A stretch of DNA of 64,000 nt, taken from positions 331,109-395,108 of the forward strand of contig JACQZP010000021.1 in the NCBI GenBank assembly GCA_016213825.1. The letters are read 5' to 3'. The translations under genes and the position numbers were made by a program. This document shows, piece after piece, positions 1 through 8,157 of this stretch. This DNA is from Acetobacterium woodii. GTDB lineage: Bacteria; Bacillota; Clostridia; Eubacteriales; Eubacteriaceae. The notes under the pieces were generated by a model. The model searched no databases, was not told the DNA's origin, and saw only the letters and a program-made list of their open reading frames with translations. Numbering within the stretch: the stretch's first letter is position 1; every line of letters starts with the position of its first letter.

Positions 1-303
1 AACCGACTTTTAGAGTTGGATAAAGAAACGCTCGGTCTTTTTCAATCTGAGTCCTATGTACCTTACCTCCGAGTGTTAGGTTTTAATGAAAAAGGCAAAA
101 GCATCCTCAAGCAAATTAAAGAAAAAGGTGACCTGCCAATATTAACAAACCTAAAAAAGAGCCGCTTCAGCCTTTCTCCAATGCAGCGAAAAATGCTATA
201 CTATGATTGCCGGGCGACCGACTTACATAATCAATTCTACGAAAACAACTACTGCTATCATCGAGATTACATTCAAAGTCCCGTGCAATCGTGCAAATGC
301 TAA
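1..303 (+). CDS. tmcAL: tRNA(Met) cytidine acetate ligase TmcAL, C-terminal fragment
   Basis: The reading frame is open from base 1 to a TAA at 301-303, so only about the last 100 residues are in the window. The piece contains LRVLGFNEKGKSILKQI, LPILTNL and DCRATDLHNQFY, which I recognise as the C-terminal part of the YlbM/TmcAL nucleotidyltransferase-like family. The family forms acetylcytidine at the wobble position of elongator tRNA-Met from acetate and ATP in the cytoplasm. The ATP-binding N-terminal domain lies upstream of the window. The last residues are Cys-rich (SPVQSCKC), an unusual tail. No clear terminator is seen before the next gene. The family call is from memory of conserved motifs, without an alignment. 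Confidence 0.72.
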   Translation, partial: NRLLELDKETLGLFQSESYVPYLRVLGFNEKGKSILKQIKEKGDLPILTNLKKSRFSLSPMQRKMLYYDCRATDLHNQFYENNYCYHRDYIQSPVQSCKC

Positions 304-401
304 AGTTATTAAAATAAGTAATTGCCAAAGTGCCATGAGCTTTGTTCGATGTTTTTTAAATTCTCAAATGCCTAAAAGCTATTAAAACTAAGGAGATCTG
401 T

Positions 402-1970
402 ATGCCATTTTTTAACACCAAAAAAACAGAAATGCCGAAACGACCGATCCTTTATCCTCCCTGCGGCTCCGTTCAGGGGCAATTCCGAAAAGGTGTTTCC
501 AGCTATAAAGGAATCCCCTATGCACTACCACCAATCGGCCAAAGGCGATTTAGAGCACCTGAACCGATGGCCCCCTGGAAAGAAGTCCGGGATTGCTCAA
601 AACATGGTAACACCTCGCTGCAAATGGGAGGAATTACGGTCGATTCTCCCGGTACCTATCATATGGATGGTAAAAGTGAAGACTGTCTCTTTTTGAATAT
701 TTGGACACCAGCCCAGACGACGGTCGATCGATTTCCCGTTTACGTCTTCATCCACGGCGGTGCTTTTTCCTCTGGTTCTGGGTCTGAGATGGTCTATGAC
801 GGCGGCAGGATGGCCCAGGAAGGGGTCGTTGTGGTTACTATTAACTATCGTCTTGGTGCTCTAGGTTTTCTGGCCACCCGGGGGTTGCGTGAAGAATCTG
901 GAACCACTGGTAACTACGGATTACTTGATCAGATTCAGGCACTGCACTGGATCCAGGAAAACATCGCAGCTTTTGGTGGCGATCCTGATCAAGTCACCAT
1001 CGGCGGTCAATCCGCTGGTGCTTACAGTGTCACTGCGCTTTTGCTTTCGCCCCTGGCCAAAGGACTTTTTCATCAGGCCGTCATTGAAAGCGGTTCGATC
1101 TTCTCAATTTCAGCATTTTCCGTACTCAATCGTGGCGATATGGAAAAAACGCTGGATAATGGTAACCTCTTTTGTGATTTATACGGCATTGAAGATTCTC
1201 AAGCCGGTCTGAATGCCTTGAGAGATCTTCCCGGTGATATTTTTGCAGCGCTCTCGATGATCAAATCCGATCAGTCCACAGTTCCGAATGCGTTTAGTTT
1301 TTGGCCAGTATTCGATGGGGTTGTCCTCCCAGAAGATCCGGTAAAGGCACTTAAAAACGGTGATGTAAATAAGGTCAGAATTTTGATTGGCTATAATACT
1401 GCCGAATCCTCCTTATTCATCAAAGGTCATACGAATCTTGGTATTTATCAGATGCTTTGTTATCATATCTTCGGTCCAGACAATGCCCCGAAAGTTATGG
1501 ATCATTTCTTTGTCGATGCGGAACATTCTCCTCTGGAACGTGCGCAACAGATTTATACTTATTCAGCCTTTTTAATTGGCATGGTCATGATGGCAAAGGA
1601 ATATGCTCAATTGGGATTTGATGTTTATTTTTATAATTTCGATTATGATCCGGCGATCCTTAAAATAGTCGGATTGAATACTGCTCATGGCATGGAACTT
1701 CCTTTTGTATTTGGCAATGGGATTGGACAACGCCGCGCCACCAAAATCAGTAATTTGTCCTGGGTCATGCAGCAATCCTGGGTCAATTTTATAAAATATG
1801 GCAATCCAAATTTTAAGGAAGAATATAAAGGTCAAATTATCTGGCCAAAATTCGACTCTGAAAACAAATACATTATGGTTTTTGATGCGCGGCTCTCCAG
1901 CAGAAATCTTCCCAATCAGGAAGATTTAGCTTTTTTAGAAAATCTGATGTTTGCTGAGCTGGCGGAATAA
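402..1970 (+). CDS. Type B carboxylesterase (alpha/beta hydrolase)
   Basis: This 522-aa protein is a full-length member of the cholinesterase/carboxylesterase (COesterase) family, which hydrolyses carboxylic esters. It shows the conserved YKGIPYA near residue 35, SEDCLFLNIWTP near 92, an oxyanion-hole HGGAF at 118-122 and the nucleophile elbow GQSAG with Ser204. A likely acid residue lies in YNTAESS, and the likely catalytic His is in TAHGMELPFVF. There is no signal peptide, so it is probably cytoplasmic. The start is supported by AAGGAGATCT just upstream of ATG 402. It stands alone: the next gene starts 169 bases later with its own promoter-like sequence. The substrate cannot be predicted; para-nitrobenzyl-esterase-like enzymes are the nearest functional analogues. 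Confidence 0.9.
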   Translation: MPFFNTKKTEMPKRPILYPPCGSVQGQFRKGVSSYKGIPYALPPIGQRRFRAPEPMAPWKEVRDCSKHGNTSLQMGGITVDSPGTYHMDGKSEDCLFLNIWTPAQTTVDRFPVYVFIHGGAFSSGSGSEMVYDGGRMAQEGVVVVTINYRLGALGFLATRGLREESGTTGNYGLLDQIQALHWIQENIAAFGGDPDQVTIGGQSAGAYSVTALLLSPLAKGLFHQAVIESGSIFSISAFSVLNRGDMEKTLDNGNLFCDLYGIEDSQAGLNALRDLPGDIFAALSMIKSDQSTVPNAFSFWPVFDGVVLPEDPVKALKNGDVNKVRILIGYNTAESSLFIKGHTNLGIYQMLCYHIFGPDNAPKVMDHFFVDAEHSPLERAQQIYTYSAFLIGMVMMAKEYAQLGFDVYFYNFDYDPAILKIVGLNTAHGMELPFVFGNGIGQRRATKISNLSWVMQQSWVNFIKYGNPNFKEEYKGQIIWPKFDSENKYIMVFDARLSSRNLPNQEDLAFLENLMFAELAE

Positions 1971-2032
1971 TCATTCATCTAAAGAAAAATGCCATCATAC
2001 ATTAGCAAATGTCAATAATTATCGATTACAAC

Positions 2033-2061
2033 TTGCAAAACAGCGTAAGAAATGATACATT
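2033..2061 (+). promoter_or_regulatory. Candidate sigma-A promoter for the Cache-CheW gene
   Basis: TTGCAA at 2033-2038 and TACATT at 2056-2061 are separated by 17 bases, about 80 bases upstream of the ATG at 2140. The match to consensus is moderate. It is the best candidate in the 169-base gap after the esterase gene. Confidence 0.4.
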
Positions 2062-2139
2062 ATTTAATACAAAATTAGCAAAGATGCTTATTCTGGGTGA
2101 TTTATGCCATTAAGCGCTTTCTCGAAGAGGAGAAAATAA

Positions 2140-4710
2140 ATGATCGTATATAAACAAAAAGATTTTTTAAACTATATGCCAGATGTTCAGGAATGCAATA
2201 AAAGTATTTCTGATCTCAATGACCAATGGGATAATATTAAACTGCTATCAGAAATTAATTGCCCGATTCAGTCAAAAAGTGTTCTGCCGAATATGACCAA
2301 AATTCAAAGTGGTTTTATTGACTTACAGGAAGAACTGATTGATACCCTTGTTTCAGAAAAATTAAAAAAAATGGAACAGAAAATCATCTCTAAAACCCAG
2401 GTTGCTATTGATATCCTGATCCGCAATCTTTTCGAAAGAACGGCCGATATCGGTTTTCTGGCAACCGATGATGATATCCGTCGATTTGTCGAAAATGAAG
2501 CGCGAACAGAAAGTGATCGCAACCAGATTTTAAGTCGCATGCGCGAATATGTAGCCAAATATTCGGTCTATGAAGATATTATTGTACTTGATAATAATTA
2601 TCGGGTTCTTGCCAATCTTGATGAAAAAAATGAAATTCTGGGCAAACAAATCAAAGGCCCTAATCTCATCAAAACCATGGAAGGTGAAGTTCCTTTTGTT
2701 GAGTATTTCAAAAATTCAAAATTGCAATATGGGGATAGCAACTCACATGTCTTTTCCAGCCGAATCTGTCGGGAAGGTACATCCCAGGCCATTGGTCTGA
2801 TCTGTTTGTGCTTCCGCTTCGAAAATGAAATGGCGCAGATTTTTGAAAAACTGACCAATGATTATGACGGATCTGTGATGACCATCATTGATGATACCAA
2901 TACGGTTATTGCCAGCAGTGATGAAAATCACGTCCCCACCGGTATCGTCATTGAGCCAGTGGAGTCTGGCGTAAATGGTGTGATTTATTATCGTGGTTCT
3001 GATTATATTTCAAAAACCATTGCCACCCAAGGTTACCAAAAGTACTTTGGACTGGGATGGAAAGGTCATGTCATGATTCCGCTTAGCCTTGCTTTTCGGG
3101 ATAACCGGAACCTCAAAAACATCGATTCCTCTGTTACCTCAGGGCTAATGCATCAGGCTGATTCTTTTTCCACCGAACTGAATGAGATTATCAACAAAAC
3201 GCAAACCATTAATGGATCCCTAAAACGGATTGTTTATAATGGACAAATCATTGCCCGTGACGATAGCATCGATGCTGAGTATTCTCGTTTAAAACCGATT
3301 TTAAGGGCCATCGGGCGCATCGGCACCAATACCAGCAGCCTTTTTCAAAGCTCTGTTTCTAATCTGTTTTCAACCGTCGTATCGACGAGCCTTGTGGACA
3401 CCAGTTTTTTAGCATCACTTTGTGTGGATATCATGGACAGAAACCTGTACGAACGAGCCAACGACTGTCGCTGGTGGGCATTAGATTCTACTTTTCGTCG
3501 AATTCTTGCCAAAGATAAAGTTAGTGACAATGATAAAAAACAATTGACCGACATCTTGACTTATATTAATGACCTTTATACGGTTTATAGCAACTTATTT
3601 ATTTTTGACAAAACCGGAACCATTATTGCAGTGGCTAATCCAAACCGTTCAGAGGATGTTGGCAGAACATTAACTTATCCATATATTGATGAAATATTAT
3701 CAAATGCTAATCCTGAAAAATACTTCGTTTCTCCATTTGAGAAGACCGATTTATACGATAACCGTCATACCTATATCTATGGCGCTTCCATTACTGACTT
3801 TGATAATCATAGTCGAACCGTTGGCGGTATTGGTATTGTTTTTGACAGTGAAGACCAATTTAAAACCATTCTTGAAGAATCACTTCATACTGGTAATGAT
3901 ACCTTTGCCGTGTTTGCAGACCGGAAGAAGAAAATCATCTCATCCACAAACGATGCTTATGAAATTGGCTCAGTCTTAAATCTCCCAGATGAGCTCTTTA
4001 CTGTAGCCAACGGAAATACCCGTTCGGAAATTCTGGTTTATGAAAATAGTTACTATTCGATTGGTTGTGCCTGCTCCTCCAGTTATCGCGAATATAAAAA
4101 TTCTGATGGATATCATAACGATGTGATCGCCTTTGTGTTTGAAAAGATGGCCGATTATGCTGAAATTACCTTAACGAAATCAGCCGAAAAAGAAATTGAA
4201 CAATCTGATTTTGCCTTCTCAATGACCAATGACCATAAGAAACTGGCAACCTTTGTCATCAACGGACAGGTATATGGTATGGAGCAATCTTATGTGATTG
4301 AAGCATTAGAAGCCAGCAAAACCATTTCGGTTCCCGGAACAAATGCGGTTATCCGTGGTGCGGTAGAATTTAATGATAACTATTATGCTGTCGTTGATGC
4401 GCTGGCCCTTTTTAATAAAAACGAACCCAGTCACGATGCCTTCCACTTACTGATGCTTCAGCTTTCTGATGACGAAATGATCGCTATTCAGGTCGAAAAA
4501 CTGGTGAGCGTTCTTGAAATCAATTTAAATGATATTCAACCGGTTGAAATTTCCTCGGCAATTACTGGCATTATCTGCCTGACTGATGGTTCTAACCGAA
4601 CAATTCTGGAAATGGATCCCCAAATTATTCTGGAAAAACTCGTTGAAAATCAAGTTGATGAAGACCTGGAAGCGGCCCTGCCAATGTTAGAAGCCATGGG
4701 AACTGTTTAG
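2140..4710 (+). CDS. Soluble double-Cache protein with C-terminal CheW domain
   Basis: An 856-aa protein with no signal peptide and no convincing membrane helix. Two similar sensory modules can be seen. The first spans roughly residues 85-330 and opens with RNLFERTADIGFLATDDDIRRF. The second spans roughly 427-660 and opens with RNLYERANDCRWWALDSTFRRI. Each continues with a Cache/PAS-like strand pattern (IIVLDNNYRVLANLD; LFIFDKTGTIIAVANP). Residues about 704-845 match CheW (ATFVINGQVYGMEQSYVIEAL, VRGAVEFNDNYYAVVDALALF), which couples chemoreceptors to CheA. There is no MCP signalling hairpin or kinase domain. The likely role is a cytoplasmic ligand-responsive adaptor in chemotaxis (inference). 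SD AGAGGAGAAA precedes the ATG. The next gene starts 8 bases after the stop, so the two may be co-transcribed. Confidence 0.8.
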   Translation: MIVYKQKDFLNYMPDVQECNKSISDLNDQWDNIKLLSEINCPIQSKSVLPNMTKIQSGFIDLQEELIDTLVSEKLKKMEQKIISKTQVAIDILIRNLFERTADIGFLATDDDIRRFVENEARTESDRNQILSRMREYVAKYSVYEDIIVLDNNYRVLANLDEKNEILGKQIKGPNLIKTMEGEVPFVEYFKNSKLQYGDSNSHVFSSRICREGTSQAIGLICLCFRFENEMAQIFEKLTNDYDGSVMTIIDDTNTVIASSDENHVPTGIVIEPVESGVNGVIYYRGSDYISKTIATQGYQKYFGLGWKGHVMIPLSLAFRDNRNLKNIDSSVTSGLMHQADSFSTELNEIINKTQTINGSLKRIVYNGQIIARDDSIDAEYSRLKPILRAIGRIGTNTSSLFQSSVSNLFSTVVSTSLVDTSFLASLCVDIMDRNLYERANDCRWWALDSTFRRILAKDKVSDNDKKQLTDILTYINDLYTVYSNLFIFDKTGTIIAVANPNRSEDVGRTLTYPYIDEILSNANPEKYFVSPFEKTDLYDNRHTYIYGASITDFDNHSRTVGGIGIVFDSEDQFKTILEESLHTGNDTFAVFADRKKKIISSTNDAYEIGSVLNLPDELFTVANGNTRSEILVYENSYYSIGCACSSSYREYKNSDGYHNDVIAFVFEKMADYAEITLTKSAEKEIEQSDFAFSMTNDHKKLATFVINGQVYGMEQSYVIEALEASKTISVPGTNAVIRGAVEFNDNYYAVVDALALFNKNEPSHDAFHLLMLQLSDDEMIAIQVEKLVSVLEINLNDIQPVEISSAITGIICLTDGSNRTILEMDPQIILEKLVENQVDEDLEAALPMLEAMGTV

Positions 4711-4718
4711 GCTATGTC

Positions 4719-5321
4719 ATGTGTGGACGATATACCCTATCTTCCGAAAAAGAGGATCATGAAATAAAACAGCTCGTGGCAGCAGTTAATCGGAAATTTA
4801 ATGTTTTGATAAAAAACGGCGATATCCGCCCTTCAGATTTGGCCCCAGTTATTCGCCAGAGTTATTTTGATAAGGATGACAAAACCCTGGATTTAATGAA
4901 TTGGGGTTATGATCTTCCATATAAAAAAGGATTGATCATCAATGCCAGATCAGAAACTGTTTTGGAAAAGCCACTGTTTCGCGAAGACTTTATCAGCAGA
5001 CGTTGTTTAATTCCCGCTACAGGTTTTTATGAATGGGATCCAAACAAAAATCAGCACTTGTTTTATGCTGAAAAACTCATTTATTTTGCCGGGATATACA
5101 AATCAATTAATGGGGTAAACAAATATGTTGTCTTAACTAAATCACCAACTGCCCTTATCGCTGGGATACATGATCGCATGCCGGTCATTATTCCTCCTGA
5201 AATGGCTTCGACCTGGTTGACAGATCTAACGCTGGCAAGCGAACTATTAAAACAAGATTCTATTTTATTAAAAGAAAAAGCTTGTGACAACATTCAATTA
5301 AAATTCCCACTTGACCATTGA
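4719..5321 (+). CDS. SRAP-domain protein (YedK/HMCES family)
   Basis: A 200-aa SOS-response-associated peptidase-fold protein. This family forms a covalent thiazolidine bond between Cys2 and abasic sites in single-stranded DNA, protecting the lesion during replication. The diagnostic N-terminus MCGRYTL is present, with Cys2 exposed after removal of Met1. So are Asn75 in INARSET, Glu105 in GFYEWDP and His151 in GIHDRMPVII, the other conserved active-site residues. Asn75 and Glu105 fall at the same numbers as in E. coli YedK. It starts 8 bases after the Cache-CheW gene, without a strong SD of its own, suggesting translation from the same transcript. The family assignment is firm. Confidence 0.94.
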   Translation: MCGRYTLSSEKEDHEIKQLVAAVNRKFNVLIKNGDIRPSDLAPVIRQSYFDKDDKTLDLMNWGYDLPYKKGLIINARSETVLEKPLFREDFISRRCLIPATGFYEWDPNKNQHLFYAEKLIYFAGIYKSINGVNKYVVLTKSPTALIAGIHDRMPVIIPPEMASTWLTDLTLASELLKQDSILLKEKACDNIQLKFPLDH

Positions 5322-5390
5322 TCGCATGAATTACCCTTAATTTATGGTCGATACCACAATATGTCAAGCAATACTTGGTGATATTTCAAA

Positions 5391-5425
5391 AAGGTACGGA
5401 AAACAACATTTTCCGCACCTTTTTT
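5391..5425. terminator. Bidirectional intrinsic terminator
   Basis: Thirteen-base arms at 5391-5403 and 5409-5421 with a 5-base loop are followed by T-runs in both directions. One A-C mismatch on the plus strand becomes a G-U pair on the minus strand. It ends the SRAP transcript from the left and the Rieske ferredoxin transcript from the right. Confidence 0.85.
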
Positions 5426-5444
5426 ATTTCTTCTCAGGATTTAT

Positions 5445-5777
5445 TTATTCACCGACATCAATTAATATGTCTTTGTCTTCCAGCTTAACTGAATAACTTC
5501 GATCATCATCCACATCAAATTTCAAGAATAGAATCTTAGGTTTTCCCACTGCTTTTCCCGTTTTTGCATCAAATTTCGAACCATGTCGCGGACAGGTCAC
5601 CACCCCGGCTTCTAAGGTGCCTTTAAATAACGATCCGCCCATGTGTGGACATTTATTCGAAATAGCGTAAAAGCCATTTTCGATTTTGGTTAGTAAAATT
5701 TCTTGCTCATTCACAACAACCAGTTTTTTATCAGTTTTGTCAAACTCTTGTATTTCTGCAACTTTTTTATATCCCAT
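5445..5777 (-). CDS. Rieske [2Fe-2S] ferredoxin-like protein
   Basis: A single Rieske domain of about 110 aa with both cluster-binding boxes: CPH (Cys43, His45 counted from the chosen start) followed by MGGSL, and CPRH (Cys62, His65) followed by GSKFD. Proteins of this size are soluble ferredoxins that carry electrons to oxygenases or reductases. I chose the ATG at 5777, 12 bases inside the longest frame, because GGAGGA lies 6 bases upstream of it, whereas the first ATG overlaps that SD. It converges with the SRAP gene across a shared terminator. A ring-hydroxylase-like Rieske enzyme is encoded 0.5 kb away on the same strand and could be its partner (inference). Confidence 0.9.
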   Translation of the reverse strand: MGYKKVAEIQEFDKTDKKLVVVNEQEILLTKIENGFYAISNKCPHMGGSLFKGTLEAGVVTCPRHGSKFDAKTGKAVGKPKILFLKFDVDDDRSYSVKLEDKDILIDVGE

Positions 5778-5858
5778 TGCTTCCTCCATTTTTATACGAC
5801 CTTGAACTATTATTACCCCGTAATTTTAATTCCAAACAAAACAACCCATTCTTAACGA

Positions 5859-5887
5859 TTGACAAAATTTCACAAGGTGCCTATAAT
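5859..5887 (+). promoter_or_regulatory. Consensus sigma-A promoter for the DUF5661-like gene
   Basis: TTGACA at 5859-5864, a 17-base spacer, and TATAAT at 5882-5887 are both perfect consensus hexamers. The downstream ATG is at 5956, leaving a leader of roughly 60 bases. It predicts strong constitutive transcription of a very small gene. Confidence 0.88.
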
Positions 5888-5955
5888 GAGTTTATAAAAT
5901 TAAAATCCAACAAATGAAATCGACATGTTTCAAAATTTTTAGAAGAGGTGATTTT

Positions 5956-6228
5956 ATGTCAGCAAAAAAAGTGTTTACAACCGAACAGGCTAAAGAAATT
6001 GGTAGAATGCTTGGTATTAGTTGGAGTAAATTTGACATTGAACAATTTAGAATGGGAATGGATGTTGAGCTCGAACATGGCACGGACAATTCCCGCACCA
6101 ACGTAACCGGAGATGACCCCTTTGTAACCGGAAAAATTGCTTTGGCTCATCTCAATGAATTTCCTGATTATTATACCCGTCTTGAAAAAATGGAAAAAGA
6201 AGCCGAAGCCTTTTGGGAAGGCAAATAA
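5956..6228 (+). CDS. Small conserved protein, DUF5661-like
   Basis: A 90-aa acidic soluble protein. The segments FTTEQAKEIGRMLGI, FRMGMDVELEHG and GKIALAHLNEFPDYYTRLEKM match a small family of unknown function that I associate with DUF5661. The repeated His, Asp and Glu residues in DVELEHG and AHLNEFPDYY might bind a metal, but this is a guess. I take ATG 5956 rather than the upstream in-frame ATG at 5914, because AGAAGAGGTG sits at proper SD distance from 5956. The gene has its own consensus promoter and terminator, so it is a monocistronic unit between two divergently placed Rieske genes. Confidence 0.78.
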   Translation: MSAKKVFTTEQAKEIGRMLGISWSKFDIEQFRMGMDVELEHGTDNSRTNVTGDDPFVTGKIALAHLNEFPDYYTRLEKMEKEAEAFWEGK

Positions 6229-6276
6229 TCAATTTACTGATTATTGTTCTCTAAAACTGGTATTCATTTTACAAAC

Positions 6277-6313
6277 AAAAAGAGAATCCGTTGATTTGGG
6301 GATTCTCTTTTTT
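6277..6313 (+). terminator. Intrinsic terminator after the DUF5661-like gene
   Basis: A stem of about 12 pairs (AAAGAGAATCC with GGATTCTCTTT) with a 9-11 base loop is followed by a T-run. It lies 50 bases after the stop codon. The opposite-strand Rieske oxygenase gene ends at 6319, and an A-run on the left allows use in that direction too. Confidence 0.85.
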
Positions 6314-6318
6314 CGTAT

Positions 6319-7287
6319 TTATTCGCCTTTAAGTTGCGCTCTTTTTTTGCGGAATTCAATAATCGGAGCGTCCCCCTGGATAAGATTCTCATCCATTTTT
6401 AATTCTGTTTTCTTGGGAATTTGTGTAAGAACAACCCGCCGATCCTGATGTAGGATATAGCGATTACTGATATTACTAAATCGATTAACGATTTGTTTTA
6501 GCACCGGAAGTTTCATGAATTTTTGGTAAAATCTCAAATAAATCATCGTGTTTTCTTTATCAATTGGCGCAAAAACAGCCATTATCCTTACATCCGGACT
6601 GATTTTGTTTTGCCACATATTTGGCATTTGGAATTCAAGACTAAAAAAATTTTCATAATTTTCAATTTCCTGAGGTTTTAAAGGAATCGAAATACCGTCA
6701 TCAATGACATTATTCACATAAAAAGTCATTCTATTTTCTTCCCACTTGACCACCGGCCCATTCACCATGGTTTTATTCCCCCGTCCGATGGAGTTGGTAT
6801 GAACAAATGGCAGGTGAACGACATCCAACTGATTCTCGATTGCCCTGGTATAGTGCACCGGCCAGACTTCAGAAAGGCTTCCATATGAAAATCCCTCCCT
6901 CAGATATTCAAAAAACGGTATTTCTGGAAGTACTTCTTGAAACGCTCCGTACCAAAGCCAGATAAATCCATATTGTTCCTTTACCACATAGGCATTTACT
7001 TTATACCGATCTGGTACCAACGCATTTTTTCCATTTGCCGGTATTCTGATGACTTTACCGGTTCCATCATAGGCAAAACCGTGAAATGGACATCTGATTG
7101 TATTATCGACAAGGGTTCCTGTACTTAAGGATGCACCTCGATGACAGCATCGGTCAAATATACAATTAATCTTTCCGCTGTCATCTCTCCAAAGAACGAG
7201 TTTTTCACCCATTCGTGTTACGCCAATAGGTTTGTTCTTTTTGATTTCTTTAGACTCTAAAATACCATACCATTGATTCCTTATCAT
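6319..7287 (-). CDS. Rieske-type aromatic ring-hydroxylase alpha-subunit-like protein
   Basis: A 322-aa protein with an N-terminal Rieske domain: Cys47 and His49 in CCHRGASL, and Cys66 and His69 in CPFHGFAYD. A C-terminal catalytic-like domain carries ENQLDVVHLPFVH, giving Asp155, His158 and His163. This fits the 2-His-1-carboxylate mononuclear-iron site of the Rieske non-heme oxygenase family. Known members activate O2, which is surprising in a presumed strict anaerobe; an oxygen-scavenging, demethylase-like or other redox role is possible. It is somewhat shorter than classical dioxygenase alpha subunits and closer in length to one-component or pheophorbide-oxygenase-like members. The gene reads away from adk across a 177-base AT-rich gap. 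Confidence 0.85.
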   Translation of the reverse strand: MIRNQWYGILESKEIKKNKPIGVTRMGEKLVLWRDDSGKINCIFDRCCHRGASLSTGTLVDNTIRCPFHGFAYDGTGKVIRIPANGKNALVPDRYKVNAYVVKEQYGFIWLWYGAFQEVLPEIPFFEYLREGFSYGSLSEVWPVHYTRAIENQLDVVHLPFVHTNSIGRGNKTMVNGPVVKWEENRMTFYVNNVIDDGISIPLKPQEIENYENFFSLEFQMPNMWQNKISPDVRIMAVFAPIDKENTMIYLRFYQKFMKLPVLKQIVNRFSNISNRYILHQDRRVVLTQIPKKTELKMDENLIQGDAPIIEFRKKRAQLKGE

Positions 7288-7464
7288 AGCAGATCCCTCA
7301 TTTATGCGTCTGTTTTTTAACGCAAATTCTTCTATTACTCAATTCGAATAGTTAATAAAAAATAGACCCTTAATAAATTTTTTAGCAAAATTTGATTAAA
7401 GGTTATTTGGTCGACTATTTCGTTCACTTTCAATTAATTTGGCTGAAATTTACTGATCCATTTT
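7288..7464. other. 177-base intergenic stretch, adk to Rieske oxygenase
   Basis: AT-rich and without a reading frame of note. It must hold the promoter of the minus-strand Rieske oxygenase gene, but I see no well-matched promoter and no clear terminator hairpin after adk. Confidence 0.5.
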
Positions 7465-8115
7465 TTACTTATTGGCATCTACAATCTCACTGATTTGTGA
7501 GAAAATGTCCTGAATGCTGCCATCACCCTGTATCTTATGCAGAATTCCTTTTTCCTGGTAGAAATCCAGAATCGGTGCGGTTGTCTGACTATAAATGGTC
7601 AAACGGTCTAAAATAATATCCTCTTGATCATCCGCTCGATGGATCAATGCTGTTCCGCAAACATCGCATTTCCCTTCGATTTTAGGTGGATTATATTTGA
7701 TGTGATAGCTTTCACCACATTTTGGACAGACTCGTCGGCCTAAAATGCGATCAACAATGATTTCTTTGGGAACATCAATTAAAAAAACAAAATCAATGTG
7801 CTCTTCTTTCTTTTTTAAAATCAGATCCAGTGCCTTTGCCTGATTTTCATCCCGAGGAAATCCATCCAGCAAAAAACCTTTCTGGCAATCGTCTTTCTTC
7901 AACCGTTCTTCTACTAATGAAATCGTCAAACGATCGGGAACTAATTGGCCTTTCTGCATATATTCACTGATTTCTTTACCTTCAGGTGATCCCTCTTTAA
8001 TTTTGGTTCGAAAAATATCGCCTGTTGAAATATGTGGGATGCTCAAATGATCACAAATTAATTTTGCCTGAGTTCCTTTTCCTCCGCCAGGTGTTCCTAA
8101 TAAAATAATTCTCAA
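7465..8115 (-). CDS. adk: Adenylate kinase
   Basis: A 216-aa long-form adenylate kinase, which interconverts ATP plus AMP and two ADP in the cytoplasm. It has the P-loop GTPGGGKGT at residues 7-15, DGFPRDENQA and the LID domain RRVCPKCG with a second CDVCG. The four cysteines indicate a structural zinc site, as in many Gram-positive enzymes. I chose a TTG start at 8115: GGAGG lies 7 bases upstream of it, while the longer frame from 8130 would begin on the SD itself. Downstream of an HD-GYP gene by 42 bases on the same strand, probably in one transcript. It is not in its usual secY-adk-map context. Confidence 0.96.
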   Translation of the reverse strand: MRIILLGTPGGGKGTQAKLICDHLSIPHISTGDIFRTKIKEGSPEGKEISEYMQKGQLVPDRLTISLVEERLKKDDCQKGFLLDGFPRDENQAKALDLILKKKEEHIDFVFLIDVPKEIIVDRILGRRVCPKCGESYHIKYNPPKIEGKCDVCGTALIHRADDQEDIILDRLTIYSQTTAPILDFYQEKGILHKIQGDGSIQDIFSQISEIVDANK

Positions 8116-8157
8116 AAAAATAACCTCCAAATTTTATTTGTGCTTTAGTTATTTATT

